Assembly: GCF_020085105.1 (NCBI RefSeq)
Contig: NC_058043.1
Coordinates: forward strand, 819,501 to 883,500
From: Siniperca chuatsi
Lineage: Eukaryota; Chordata; Actinopteri; Centrarchiformes; Sinipercidae
DNA: 64,000 nucleotides
Reading direction: 5' to 3'
Position 1 is the stretch's first letter. The number at the start of each line of letters is the position of its first letter. The notes under the pieces are model-generated. The model did no database searches and was not told the DNA's origin. It saw only the letters and a list, made by a program, of their open reading frames with translations. Of the stretch, positions 10,213 to 22,359 are shown piece after piece. The position numbers and the translations under genes were made by a program.

Positions 10213-13049
10213 CAAGAAATGCAGGTTATCTCATGCAGATATGGACCGTTTTAACTGAACTACAGCGCAGGCATCCAGATTAATAATCAGTTTCAGCTCA
10301 GACACAACACAAAAGTTGTTAGCTGTTAGCTAACGTCAGCTATTAGGATCAGTCGACTCTCGTGGCTTCACGTCTTCTAACCATAGGTAACACCTTGTCA
10401 ACAAACACTAACAGATCTTAGATCAGTGTGCGGTTTTTCTGTCTGTCGTGATTTCCACAGTTTTCTCATGTCTTGTAAATTAACTAAATTCATATAACTC
10501 TTTTATCCAAAACGCTTTATAATTCGCTTTTTGTCGTTCACACACGCACGTGGACAGGAGGAGCTGGGGATCAAACTGCCAACCCTGTGATTAGTGGACG
10601 ACCCGCTCTGCCTCCTGAGCCACCAAACAATTAATCAGTTAATCAAGAAAATCATGAAAATAACTGTTAGCTATAGCCAGCTACGAACACACAGCAGAAG
10701 TGCAGATCGCCTCCCCAGTCACACCAAAGTGTTTCAGCTGGCGCAGAAAGTGAAGCCTCTGCTGGGCCTTGTTAATTATGTGGCTGGTGTTGATCTTCCA
10801 CTTCAGAGTGTGGCATATGGTGGTGCCCAGGAATTTGAAAGTAGCATGTCAACCCTCTCCACTGCAATAAACTAGATAGAAATGTTCGAAGTTGTCTAAA
10901 GTAACTGATAGGTCACGTATTTCCGGCCTCAGGGCAAACTTGTCCCACATGCTGTGGAGTCCACTGGCTCTCATTATAAGTTGTCGCTCCTCTTCAATAC
11001 AACAGATAGGGCAGCATTTATCTGAATGCTGCTGATGCACACACCACCAACCACTCGGTGGCAGCAGAGAGCGAGTGGCTCGGGGTACATCTGACATCAA
11101 ATGCGCCAGAATGAGTTGAGCGTAGAGGTGGAGGAGCCTTGTGCAACAGATGGAGAGTGTAATTTAGCTAGAAAGGAGACAGAAAATTCAGTTTGGTCAA
11201 TAAAAATAACGTCTTTTGAGAGAAGAAGATTGAAGGAGAAGCGTACATCATAATTCAACAGCAAGCCAACTCACTGCACGTGGGGACACCAGTGCTTTAT
11301 TTTGCTTTACCAGCCTCCTTTTTAAAAGACTGAATGATTGAAAAAACAAAAAGCAAGAACAAACTAGGGTCCGCATGGAAAATTCAATGCAACTCGCCAT
11401 GTTTGGGAAGGTAAACATAGCTGCTCAGCTTGACGAAGGCTACAGGACAGGGATCTGTAAGCATAATGAGTATAAAAGACAATTTTTATAAAGAATTTGC
11501 ACTAATTACTAACTTACCTTAACGAAGCACGTTTCATTACAACAAATGTTCATTCAGCTTTTCATTTATTTAAGTCCACTGGTGTGAAACCTTAGTTTGT
11601 TGGGTCTCTGTAAATAATATTATTAAGAGTACAGTCTGGAAGTGCAATGAGATAACTTCTGTTATGAACTGGTATCAGCCGCAACAACACAGTATGCTGT
11701 CTGTTGATTGATACTGTCAATTTATATTTCGATGAAGGACGTTTCAGCAAACAAAAGGAATACATTTTTGTTTAGACATAGAAAATATAAGATAAGACAT
11801 GAAATATTATCTCATTTGGTGTAATAAATGTGTTATGATCATTTCTGTATTTTGTTCATTAAGTTCAGTTAAAGGGAAGATTTACCACTTCATTACTTCT
11901 CTACATGTGGTTTTAATGAAGAAAAATTATATTTAAAGGGGAAAAAATGGCAGATTTTGCAATTATTAGTATATTTACACAAACATTAGCGGGTCTGTGG
12001 GACGAGAAAGTAAAGCAATTATCTACAAAACACACAGAGGTTCAAAAGTAACCTGAAGAACATGAGTCTCAACTATTTTCTTCACAAGGAAAAAAATGGC
12101 AACAGCATGAATCTCAGACATTTCTGAGAAATATTCTCAGTAACTTTCACTGAAGCTTTAACCTGCTGAGGCCTCGTCCTCCACTCCTCTGGTGGGAGGA
12201 AAAGGGGGAGGAAGGCCCGTTACTGCTTTCCCCCTCACGCGGTGACAGCATGTGGTCATCAGTCAGGTGAATACATCACGGACGCAGTCACAGCCTTCAG
12301 GGCCGGTAAACACGAGTCAGGCGAGCAAACAAACCTACATGTGCAGAGAGGAGGGAGCATCTGTTATAATATATATATAATATATAACTTCCACAGCGAC
12401 TGATGATGGAGACAAACTCCTGGCTTTGCATCACACGAGTGAAAACACTGAGGCTGACGAACTGTGCCATAAAATATTTACTTCCATGATAAAAAGTCTG
12501 AAACGTTGCTTTGTACAGCTGCTGCAGGTAACTCCAGGTGTGCAGCACAAACCCACAGAGGCAACGTGCCGTTAACTCGTCATGTTGTCGAGGAACAGCT
12601 GAGGACAAACTGGGTGAGACACTTCTGTGGTTACATGCACAGAGAAATCTGTTCATATACGCGATCATGTTTAAAATGTCACTAAATAAGCGTTTGTAGT
12701 CTCAGGTAACAGGTGGCAGGTGCATCCTGATGGAGCAAAACGTTCTATTTTTGAAAGGACATTCATCTGTTCATTTGTTTATTCTTCACAGCAGCGATAG
12801 GCAGTTTCACAATACCTACACGCAGGTTTGTTTGGCTTAGTTTAGTTTATTTACTGGCACAGGTAATAAAACGCACAGAACACAGCGTCTTTAAAGGATT
12901 AAAAAAGGATTGTGCTGAGAGATTAAAAAAAGAAATTGGCTTTTTAAGACATCTCACCAAAAACAGAAATAAAACCATGACAAGTAAAAGTAGATTTTAT
13001 CATTGAAGAAATAGTGAAACAAAGAAAGAGAAAGATTTAGTAGTCCGCT
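10213..13049. other. No gene recognised
   Basis: Nearly 2.9 kb of apparently non-coding DNA. A palindromic AT patch is present near 12366-12390. Reading in six frames gave no domain-like protein and no matched exon. Confidence 0.5.
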
Positions 13050-13643
13050 AATCAGAATCAGAAATACTCTATTGATCCCTGAGGGGAAACTCTTTCATTA
13101 CAGCAGCTCGCCTTTATGTCAGCGCACACAGAAAGAGAAGTACAAGCAGAAAATATAACACACTATAATACAGGTCAGAAAATAAATGAAGTACCAGGTG
13201 GGTATAACTATAAAATAAAATAAGTGTGAAGTACAAAGTGGGTTTACCGGTTGATGATAATAATACAGTATAAGGTAATAGTGCATGAACTGTCGAGTTA
13301 AGTGTAGCTTATTTATAATGAGACGGAGGATATTGCACAGCAGTAATAGAGGTATAAGTAATATCAATATCAATAAATAGGGAATTTCAAACTAAAATAT
13401 TGCACAGGAGTATTAACACAGAATATTGCACAATTGTTCAAGTATTGCAGAGATGTTAATGATCAATGTCCAGTTTAGTGACTTCAGGTCATACAGACTG
13501 ACACTTAGAGGGAGGAGTTAAAGAGTCTGATGGCCACAGGCAGGAATGACTTCCTGTGGCGCTCTGTGGTGCATTGTGGGGGGATGAGTCTTCCGCTGAA
13601 GGTGCTCCTTTGCTTGACCAGCACGTCATGGAGCGGGTGGGAA
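13050..13643 (-). mobile_element. 5'-truncated Rex1/L2-type LINE, antisense
   Basis: Read on the minus strand the block ends with GGGATCAATAGAGTATTTCT and GATTCTGAT repeats, the same 3' tail as the LINE at 20425-22199. Near 13530-13640 the plus strand reads ATGGCCACAGGCAGGAATGA, CTTCCTGTGGCGCTCTG and GACCAGCACGTCATGGAGCG. These are the reverse complement of the last coding part of that LINE (about 21790-21915). This is a 5'-truncated copy carrying only the C-terminal coding end and 3' UTR. The 3' UTR is diverged and has gained AT-rich sequence. Confidence 0.85.
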
Positions 13644-15059
13644 TAAGCTTGATGCTTGAGTTTAAAGTTTCATGCTTGAGTTTAAAGTTTGTGAAAGAGG
13701 AAGATGGTAGTACTGATAGTACTCAGTCTCTCACCCAGGTAGCCACAGGTGTGGATCAGGAAGCAACTTGAGAAACAAGCTAAAAGTCTTTGTATGTTGC
13801 AGCAGACAATTTTTTCATCCAGATGGTTCAAAGAGTCTTTAAGGGTTGTTGAAATACATACATATCAATCATCCAGCTCCGGCAACGTAACGCTACTGCT
13901 AATATGTGAGAGGCACAAACTGGAGCCAATCAGGCAGTGGGGCTGGTGAAGAGAGACTGATTCAACTGAGCAGCCACATGATGTAAACCTCAGCCAACAG
14001 CAACCTGAACTCCACACGAGTCGTCTTTGAAATAACAGACTTTTCTCATCCACTTTAAATCAAACAGGTATTTTATCATCCAAACAGGAAGTGCACTGCA
14101 TTATAACAAAATGATTTTAGTTGCTGTATTAAAAATGTTCAGCTTACAGGCTCACTTACCCGCCTAACAAAGCAGGGAGCAGCAGATGCAGACTATTTCA
14201 CTCCTCGCTGGCTTTTAGATGGCTGCTGTTCGTTTTGTTCGCTCCCTCATAATCACTTTTTAAATGATTTGTGGTGCCGTCGCAGCCGTGAGGCCGAGCC
14301 GAGGTCCTGCAGTCTCCAACAGCTGCATGTGGTCCGTGTGGGAAGAGATCAGCAGCAGCAGCGTCTGACAGTTACAAAGATATGGGTCAAATAGATTTAC
14401 TGCAGTGTGGAACGCACATGATAAACTGTACACTGACCGGCTAAATATGTTAACAAGTATTGATCTGACTATAGTACAGATGATAATGTGATGTCACCAG
14501 TTATCCTAAATAAGTCCAGCCCTCTGATATTTTACACATTAAAAGGTAGGAAGCTATTAAGCTGCATGAGTTAACTTGAGAGCCTATATTGAGAAAAACG
14601 GTGCTGACTCAGCAGCTTTACAGATGAAATCCTGCTCGCTCATCTGACCTCATGATAATTAAAGTTTACACAACATCAGCGTTTCAGGTCGAAGCAGCTC
14701 AGACATGAAGACAGTTCACACCAAAGTATCGACACTCAGAGGAGTGAAGCTGCAGCGTTTTAAAGAGTTCCACTGATCCAGGAGAAAAGATTAAAGTCAT
14801 TAAGTTCAGGTGTTTCACGGGAAGTTAAATCAGCTCTGTTTGGGGTTAACTCTGATGGAGGCAGGAAGTGAGTGGAAGAGACACAAGAACAGCTGAGTTG
14901 AATATCAAAGGACTCATTTCCACTTTTACATTCAAATGTCTCATTCGATCTTAATTCACTTTCAGATTATTTTTCTGAAATGTGGTTCACTGTTTCACAA
15001 ACAGACCAAAACACAACGTTCCACCAAACAACAGAACAAATACCACAAACATATATTAC
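13644..15059. other. No gene recognised
   Basis: Non-coding. A 20-bp unit (GCTTGAGTTTAAAGTTT plus 3 bases) is directly duplicated at about 13653 and 13673. Nothing else is supported. Confidence 0.5.
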
Positions 15060-15769
15060 ATCAGACACAATGAATAAGGGGCTTCGGTGCAGGAACTAGT
15101 GTCGGGCAGCCTGCGGACTGGGGACCAGGCAGGACTGATGATGGCTCTGGGTGCTGGGCAGCTGAGTCTCTGGGGTGCTGGGCAGCGGCGAAGACGAGCA
15201 GCGGCGAAAAACCACATCGGTGGGAGCCATGCTTAATCACGGGGGGTTTCCCAGAAGGCACCAAGACAGCAAATGGCTGAGGTGCCAGCTGGTTAGCAGG
15301 TTGAGATGCAGACTGGAGACTAGCACACAGGAGGTAGGCATGCAGGGATATCTACTGGGAACTGGCAGGCCAGGGTGCAGGCTGATGACTGCGAGGACCA
15401 CCAAGAGCCAGCTGGGTGCCCAGGTACGGGTTTGGTGCTCAGGACAGGCTACAGGCTAACATATCCGAGCCTGACTGACAGAGGGCTAGTAGGCTGGCTG
15501 CTAGTGTGTTGGTTTCTAGCAGGCCAGGAGGCTGGCTGGTTGCTAGCAGACTGGGGTGAAGGCTGGAGGCTTTGCTTGAGGGTGGAAATCACTGATAGAT
15601 TTGTAGCCAAAGCCGACATGAACAATAGCATTTTGTCAAGGCCCCGGCCCAGTTGTTTTCACTGTCTGTAGAGCCTGCTATGCAGTCTCTTCAAAACAGA
15701 ATTTAGCTCCTGGAGTTCCTCGGAGAGGGAACCAAAGTCCGTTGGGTCCATGTTATGGTCAGTTCATTC
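15060..15769 (-). pseudogene. Gypsy-type gag 5' region, decayed
   Basis: On the minus strand, 19 bases after the LTR ending at 15770, an ATG at 15751 opens a frame that starts MDPTDFGSLSEELQELN. This is the kind of Gag amino terminus seen in fish Ty3/Gypsy elements next to the LTR. It stops after 30 codons at 15659. Further on, the minus strand is rich in Gln/Pro/Ala/Ser codons but broken, as in the low-complexity part of Gag. No capsid, protease or polymerase motif follows before 15060, so the element is truncated. Substrate or activity cannot be assigned; it is a relic. Confidence 0.6.
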
Positions 15770-16036
15770 TGTCATAGTGGATGTCACGCAAAGGAGCGGG
15801 GAACACAAGGAATAGGACCCAAATGCAGACTAGAGGCAGAGCAGATGCAGTTCATTAATTTATTGCGGGAAAGGCTTACATTGGTAATCAGGCAGGCATA
15901 GGTCCAAATCGGGAAGGCAGTCGAAGATAAGCAAACAAATCAGACAAGGAGGGAAAGCAAACAAAGACAGGAAATAAAACCACAAGACACACGACAAAAT
16001 AAGACAGGAAACAGGAAAAACCCCAAAACTATGACA
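15770..16036 (-). mobile_element. Gypsy-type LTR (5' LTR of a minus-strand relic)
   Basis: The 267-bp block has perfect inverted ends, TGTCATAG at the left and CTATGACA at the right. On the minus strand it includes a CCCGCAATAAATTAATGAA polyadenylation signal and ends GCGTGACATCCACTATGACA. A close relative is present in the opposite orientation at the end of 30958-31876 (TGACATCCACTATGACA at 31860-31876). The gag start lies just inside the element. No second LTR is present nearby, so the element is incomplete. Confidence 0.8.
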
Positions 16037-16384
16037 ATGTTTTGCTCCAGTGGGCACCTTTTATTTCTCTGTTTCTGAGTTCATGGAAGTGTCTATGTTT
16101 CACATTTCCCGCTCTACGTTAGCCACCTTCAGACAAATCAGATGTGCTGCATCAGAATCGAAATAGCAGCTTAAATACAGATTATTCCAAAAGAAAAAAT
16201 AATCCAAAACCAGGGAAGTCATTTCATGGATACGTTGTGCTAAAAGTTTAAATGCACTTGGTGTTAGAGGAAATCCTTAGGTCTTTAATTGGCTTTCGAT
16301 GTGAAGATGAGGTTAATCATCCAGACCGAGTGAAATCACCTGTGTGGCTGTTGCACAGGTGTGCAGGGCCTTTAATCACCTGCT
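16037..16384. other. No gene recognised
   Basis: Non-coding sequence between the LTR and a diverged repeat. Nothing is supported. Confidence 0.5.
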
Positions 16385-16780
16385 TGCATATCAATACTTC
16401 TGTCTGCTCGTTAGATCTGTTGATGGAAAAACAACAGCAAAGAAGAAGAAGTGCAGTGTGACATTGACGAGGCTCTACAACAGGCCGGCTGTCACTAAGC
16501 TCGACTGTGGCTGTTTATAGCCTCATCTCATTAACTCACCACATGTACCTGCACTGCTGATACCTCAGTCAATCACCATCATTAACCACCAGAAAGGTGA
16601 TCAATGATTTTGTTTCGATTTCACGAAAATAAAATGATGCCTTCAATGTTAAATTCAGCACAAAAAATGCTTAATCGAACTTAAATGTATAAATGTGCCT
16701 GTGGTTGACTGCAGTTAAATCACACAGTCAGTGAAACTGGTTATAAACCCCAACAAAACACGTTTTATTGTTTAGATTCT
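16385..16780 (+). repeat. Diverged dispersed repeat (pair with 32890-33235)
   Basis: Collinear similarity to 32890-33235: ATCAATACTTCTGTCTGCTC versus ATCAATACTTGTGTCTCCTT, then GTGATCAATGATT versus GTAATCAATGATT, and GTGAAACTGGTTAT versus GTAAAACTGGTTAT, followed by ACGTTTTATTGTTTAG versus ATGTTTTATTATCAAA. The order and spacing are kept although many bases differ. This is an old duplicated or dispersed sequence, non-coding in both copies. Confidence 0.6.
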
Positions 16781-17509
16781 GTCTCTCGCATTATATTTCA
16801 CCACCATCACATCTTCCTCACCCTTAGACTGCTTCAGTAAACTGTGTGAACGCCGCTCTGAAGTCACATTTTTCCAGCTCCTTCTGCTTTTATAAATAGC
16901 ACTTTGTGTCATGCGTTTATCTAACCCCTGGCGTTCCCCGCTGTTTGTCCAGGACATGTTGGAACAGACTGTATCAGTTCAAATAGAAATATGTATTTAG
17001 AGAAATCCAGATCTCCAGCTACGGTAATCCTCCTCTCCTTCCTCTCAGTGAAGTGTGTCGACCTCTTTGTTCTTTATCCGGGGGAAGTGTCTGAATCTAT
17101 CTCACCCCTCACACTGCAGGCTCTCGCAGATAACATGATCCAGCTCCTCGCACGTTATTGTAAAGGTTTAACACAAAAGCCAGATGAAGTGAAGGAGCGA
17201 GTGAAACAGAGATAAGGTGCATCTGAGATATGAAGGAAACGACAGGAAGGAGAGCTCCTCCGAGTGTCGCCGTCTGACAGAGGTGTGTTTTCATGTGGGA
17301 ATAAAAAATCAGGTGTGGGGAAATGATCAGTCACAATAACGGCCTCTCTTTCTTTGATATCGAAGATGTATTCTTCTGCCAGTTCGCCTGAATCTGAATT
17401 CTGTGAGAACGACCAGGTCCATTGGATTTACATCTAACTGCATCTCTGCAGACAAACTTACACATATTTGTAACAAAACTGATAACTGATCAATCGATTG
17501 TCTTTTGTT
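16781..17509. other. No gene recognised
   Basis: Non-coding sequence. No domain or splice structure was found. Confidence 0.5.
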
Positions 17510-18089
17510 CTAACATTTCAGTGTGTCCAACACTTTGATTTATGACGAAATACCTGCAGAACTAATGACGTTCCCATCAGCCTCTGCTGCACTCTGTGTT
17601 TACTGCTAATTAAGAAATGTTAGCATGCTAACACGATAAGCTAAGATGGTGAAGATGGTAAACATTATACCTGCTGAACATCAGCATGTTAAAATGGTCA
17701 TTGTGGTGATGTCCGCATTTAGCTCAAAGCACCACTGTGTCTAAGTACAGTCCATGGATGTACAATAAGACCTGGATACGGCGCCGCCGCTCAGCCTTGC
17801 TTCCAATTTCTTTCCAGTGGTCACTCGTGGTATTGCAACAAAAATACAGTAGTTTTAGAAAACGACGTCTGTTAAACTGACAGGACACCTCAAACTTATT
17901 CAGTGGGTCGCAGACCCCAGAAGTAAACCTGGAAGCTAGAAACTTTTTTGGCGTATGCGCCAGGCGAGCAGTTCTCATTGGAATGAATAGGCGCCATCTT
18001 GGGATCCGGTATCCAGTTCTAATAATATATCCATGTTACAGTCACACAGAACTGCTAGCATGCTAACATGCTAAATTAAGATGGTTCAC
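17510..18089 (+). repeat. Dispersed repeat A, copy 1, interrupted
   Basis: The block from GTGTCCAACACTTTGATTT through TGACGTTCCCATCAGCCTCT, GTGTTTACTGCTAATTA and GTTAGCATGCTAAC matches 30245-30370 in the same orientation and 24590-24870 inverted. It is interrupted by a 284-bp insertion at 17753-18036, after which the repeat resumes with ACAGAACTGCTAGCATGC. In the inverted copy these two flanks are contiguous (about 24570-24605). The family is non-coding and characterised by GCTAACATGC motifs. Confidence 0.75.
17753..18036. mobile_element. Short non-autonomous element (MITE-like) inside repeat A
   Basis: The insertion is flanked by a 7-bp direct repeat, TACAGTC, at 17746-17752 and 18037-18043. 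Its ends are short inverted repeats: CATGGATGTA at the left and TATATCCATG at the right. The inverted copy of the host repeat at about 24590 lacks it, which defines the empty site. Internal sequence includes TGGTCACTCGTGGTATTGCA and CATTGGAATGAATAGGCGCC, which I recall as a repeat found widely in percomorph fish. The superfamily is not certain. Confidence 0.7.
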
Positions 18090-18370
18090 AGGGTAACCTT
18101 TCTGCCAGAAAGCCTAAACAAGTAGGTGTGGTGCCTAAACCTAACCAAGCTGCGACCGTTTAGGCACCAAAAGCACTTGGTTAGGTTTAGAAAACGATCA
18201 TGGTTTGAGTTAAAATAAGTCAACATTGACTTTTGATTTCACACGGGACACAAACAGCAGTCTCCTGGGTGAAAGTCCTGTGTTTGACCCATCCATCCAC
18301 CCCGATCTGCCCACTTACTGGACTTTGTTTCTCTTTATACTACGTCACCTGACTTGCTAAGGCTTGAAGG
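18090..18370 (+). repeat. Dispersed repeat E, copy 1
   Basis: The block carries GTGCCTAAACCTAACCAAGC, TGCGACCGTTTAGG, ACTTGGTTAGGTTTAGAAAA, then TCTCCTGGGTGAAAGTCCTG. The inverted relative at 63055-63305 carries CTAACCAAGTAGTTTTGG, GTGCCTAAACCTAACCAAAC and CGGGTGTCATGAGGCGTTCG. An internal inverted repeat (CTAAACCTAACCAAG and CTTGGTTAGGTTTAG, about 35 bp apart) could form a stem-loop. It is non-coding. Confidence 0.6.
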
Positions 18371-18644
18371 CTAACTTCTCCCATGTGCACATGGCACACA
18401 TTGTACCTGTTTAGCATGCTAAATGTTTTTTAAGGGTCTAGAAGACAAAATTACTGTATTTTCTCTGAAAAATATCTTTTTAAAAAAGTGAATAAAGTGA
18501 CTGTAAACATAATTACTAACTCTAAACAGTGAATTTAGTCTTAAGTGACTCTTGAATGATGGCAGACCAAGTTTCTGTGTTAGGATGGAGGAGTTATGAA
18601 ATAAGAAGAGAGACAGCCCCTGCAGTTCTCCTACAGGGTCAACA

Positions 18645-18880
18645 CATGATGAAACCTCCACTTCATCCCTCTGCACCTCCACAGTCCTGATACAGTTCCT
18701 GTTCTTCACTTCAGCTCTGCCTTCAACACGATCCACCCGCAGGCTCCCAGCTGATTGTGTCTGACCTGATGTGTCGGTGGATCAGTGGCTCTCTGACAGA
18801 CAGGAAACAGCATGTGAGTCTCCATGCTGAGACACCACAGGGCTTCCCTCTCCCCTCCGTCTGCACCACAAACTGACCCT
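18645..18880 (+). pseudogene. Decayed LINE reverse-transcriptase fragment
   Basis: In one plus-strand frame near 18700-18735 the translation contains FSSAFNTIHPQ, the conserved block around the first catalytic aspartate region of fish Rex1/L2-type reverse transcriptase. About 50 bp on, another frame gives WISGSLTDRKQHV, matching the WI-x-LT-x-R-QxV block that follows in the same order, and then a TPQGFPL-like remnant of the PQG-x-LSP motif. Frames are shifted between these blocks and the catalytic residues are not all present. It is a short dead fragment of a LINE related to, but diverged from, the one at 20425. Confidence 0.8.
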
Positions 18881-20424
18881 TCAACTAGCGCCACAGTGCT
18901 GATCAGACTTATGTGGTACGAAGACTGGTGCTCAGCTGCGCCACTTCAACAGTCTGTAGCTCAGCGGCTTTAAAGAACGCTGGTGAGTTTTCTTGTGAAC
19001 AAGCCGTGAACTTTACATTCAGTTTTTCTCATCAACACACACCAACATTTTCATATTCTTCTCCTAAATCTGTCCTACGTTTTTCTGTTGAACGTGTCGT
19101 AACTCGCTGATTTCAGCCTGATGAACGTCACCTGTTCACGGGGAGGTGAGCGTCCCTGAGATTTCATAATAATGATCATTAGCATAAACAACGCCCACAA
19201 ATTACCATAAAAGGCTGCCTGCTCTGCTCTGTTTGTGTTTGATTCATAAAGAAGTTACCAGCGAGTAAAGAGAAAATATTAATACAGCTGTTACTGACGT
19301 GTCATCAGATCAGAGCTGCACTGTGACAGAAATAAAGAGGGAATCGTTTGACATGAAGCTTTAAAAAATAAAGAGGTCCATGAGATGGGAGGAGGTCATG
19401 TGACAGTCACAGTGATGGAGGAGGGAATGTTACACAGCAGGTGATGTTATACCTGTCAGGTGTTATAACAGAGGATGATACTGGACCTGATGCAGACCCT
19501 CAGGCAGCTGGCAGAGGGAGAGAAGTTTCCTCTGAACTTTGGAAATTGCCAAAATATGCAGATAAAATCTTAAAAAACTCTCAAACTTCTCAGTAAATTG
19601 GTAGCTATGATGATGATGATGATATGAAAAACAGAATATTATCTTGTATATGTTTATTCCGTTTCATATTTAAACTACGGCGATCAGCAGATAGTGATAT
19701 CTCTTCTATATCCTCAAAGAAAAACAATCCAGTGCCGGGAACACAGCCGTGGTTATTGTTGAAGAGGAAAGTGCTTTATTTTCTTTGTGTGGGTTTTTGA
19801 ACCTTTTATAAATAAAGACAATGAAAGAAATCCTTTGGGTGGCCCTGACCTCACAGCAAACCTCCACTTTAGAAGGAAAACAGTTTCTGTCTCAGTCCAG
19901 GGAATCAAGAACGTCTATACGCATTTGCTTTGTAGAATAACTGTCCTATCTGATCTGAGTTTGTAGACTTTGCAGTCGTATAAAAAATACCCTGAACTGA
20001 CCTTTAATTCAACATGTTAAATGACAGCTTGTTCTTTCTTTCATCTGCACTTTGTGTTTTTATCCTTCCATGTTACTTTATTTCTCCAGCTCCTCTCCTC
20101 ACTCCACTCTGCATGTTTTACAGGTTTTTATATCATTAAAAACTATTCTGGTCTATAAACAAGTCACATGTACACTGAAGGCGATGTTGAATTACAGATT
20201 TTCACTTTCTCAGCCATGAAATTGTATCTGAGGGAGATGAAGCTCAATGAAACACTGAGAAGACAATCAGGGCTGGGACCCTTTAAGGCAACAGTCTGAT
20301 GTCTCTGCTAAATCTGAGTGAACAAACCACAATTTATAGTAAACTGGCACAGATAACAGAAAATATAACATTTGCACAGATGAGAACAAAATATTGCAGG
20401 AATTTCAGCTACATTTGCACAGAT
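18881..20424. other. No gene recognised
   Basis: About 1.5 kb of non-coding DNA. A GATGAT run lies near 19610. The last part before 20425 contains a short direct repeat of TTTGCACAGATGAGA (about 20370 and 20413), which may be a target-site feature of the adjoining LINE. Confidence 0.4.
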
Positions 20425-22199
20425 GAGAGGACATCAGCTGCTGTCGGCCCTCAATCTCCTCTGAGTACTCTGCTCCCCCCTCCCCATCAGGCTAACGGCC
20501 CTCTCCAGACCGACGACTCCCCCTCCCCACCTGTAACTTCTGCTGTGTGCCTGACTGCTGACCAGGTGAGAGGACAGCTGATGAGGCTCCACTCGAACAA
20601 GGCTGCAGGCCCCGATGGCGTTAGCCCCGGGTGCTAAAAGCCTGTGCCCCCAGCTTTGTGGAGTCCTTCAACACGTCTTTAACCTGAGCCTGAGTCTTCA
20701 AAGGGTCCCCATTCTGTGGAAGACATCTTGCCTCGTTCCTGTGCCGAAGACGCCACGTCCCAGTGGCTCCAAGGACTACAGACCGGTGGCACTGACCTCC
20801 CACATAATGAAGACCCTGGAGAGACTAGTGCTGGAACAGCTGCGGCCCATCGTCAGACCCCTCCTGGACCCCCTTCAGTTCGCCTACCAGCCCCGACTGG
20901 GAGTTGAGGACGCCATCATCTACCTGCTTAACCGCATCCACACCCACCTGGACAGGCCGGCAAGCACGGTGAGGATCATGTTTTTTGACTTCTCCAGTGC
21001 TTTTAACACCATCCGGCCTGCCCTGCTGGGAGAGAAGCTGGCAGCGATGCAGGTGGACGCCCCCCTTGTGTCCTGGATTGTGGACTACCTGACTGGCAGA
21101 CCACAGCATGTGCGGCTGCAGCACTGTGTGTCAGACAGCGTGGTCAGCAACACTGGGGCCCCTCAGGGGACTGTCCTCTCTCCCTTCCTCTTCACCATCT
21201 ACACCACAGACTTCAGCTACCACACAGAGTCCTGCCACCTTCAGAAGTTTTCTGATGACTCTGCTGTGGTGGGATGTATCAGCGGTGGTGATGAGACGGA
21301 GTACAGGGCTGTGGTGGGTAACTTTGTTTCATGGTGCGAGCAGAACCATCTGCAGCTCAATGCGACAAAGTCAAAGGAGCTGATTGTGGATTTACGGAGG
21401 GCCAAGGCACCAGTGACCCCGGTTTCCATCCAGGGGGTCAGTGTGGACATTGTGGAGGACTACAAGTACCTGGGAGTACACTTGGATAATAAACTGGACT
21501 GGACCAAGAACACTCAGGCTGTTTACAGGAAGGGCCAGAGCCGCCTCTATTTTCTGAGGAGGCTGAGGTCCTTCAACATCTGCCGGACAATGCTGAAGAT
21601 GTTTTATGAGTCTGTGGTGGCCAGTGCTATCCTGTATGCTGTTGCATGCTGGGGCAGCAGGTTAAAGGTAGCGGACGCAAACAGACTGAACAAACTGATC
21701 CGTAAGGCCAGTAACATTGTGGGGTGGAGCTGGACTCTCTGGCGGTGGTGTCAGAGAGGAGGATGCTGGCCAAACTACACGCCATCTTGGACAGTGTCTC
21801 CCACCCGCTCCATGACGTGCTGGCTAAACAAAGGAGCACCTTCAGCGGAAGACTCATCCCACCAAAGAGCACCACAGAGCGCCACAGGAAGTCATTCCTG
21901 CCTGTGGCCATCAAACTATTTAACTCCTCCTCTAAGGTGCACCTCCGCTTTTACTATTATTTATTACATAATTAGTGACATTGTATTTATACTGTACTTC
22001 ACCATCTACCAGTAAACCCACTTGGTACTCGACACTTAGTTTATCTTATACTTATACCAACATGTTACTTAATTTATTTCTGACCTGTTTATAGTGTATA
22101 ATATCGTTTTCTCCTGCACTGACGTAAAGAAGAGCTACTGGAACAAAGAGTTTCCCTACGGGGATCAATAAAGTATTTCTGATTCTGATTCTGATTCTA
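20425..22199 (+). mobile_element. Rex1/L2-type LINE, 5'-truncated
   Basis: A non-LTR retrotransposon copy with a linker, a reverse-transcriptase domain, the C-terminal region and a 3' UTR. It ends with GGGGATCAATAAAGTATTTC followed by a (GATTCT)3 tail at about 22180-22198. That tandem tail is typical of these fish LINEs and serves target-primed reverse transcription. The AATAAA at 22167-22172 is part of the conserved end. The 5' endonuclease region is missing, so this is a truncated insertion. The clade label (Rex1/Babar or L2, both near CR1) is from recognition of the protein blocks. Confidence 0.9.
20530..21975 (+). pseudogene. LINE reverse transcriptase, three frame breaks
   Basis: Reverse transcriptase of a LINE, which copies element RNA into DNA at a nicked chromosomal site. 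In order the translation shows the thumb-side linker (NKAAGPDGVSP), KDYRPVALTS, the DFSSAFNTIRP block with a catalytic Asp, GAPQGTVLSPFLFTIYT, the FSDD catalytic box (F-S-D-D where most reverse transcriptases have F/Y-A/M-D-D), LNATKSKELIVD and YKYLGVHLDNKLDW. The main frame runs from about 20655 to 21720. Three single-base losses, all in homopolymers, break it: in a C run near 20628, in a C run near 20651 and in a G run near 21722. After the last break the C-terminal part continues in another frame to a stop at 21975. Amino-acid blocks are otherwise well preserved, which suggests a young copy or sequencing error at homopolymers. Confidence 0.9.
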
Positions 22200-22359
22200 G
22201 TATTGAATTTTTACAGCCATTTCTGGTCAATTTATGTCACTTTAAACAAAATATCGAAATACAAAAAGCAAAAGAGTAAAATATGAAATAGAGAAGCAGA
22301 GAATATGTCTATAAAATAAAACCACAACCAGTTAAATGCTCTGAGAGCTCCATCATGAA

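Noticed and set aside
18419..18736. 105-codon minus-strand frame
   Set aside because: It overlaps the antisense of a LINE reverse-transcriptase fragment whose sense frame is recognisable.
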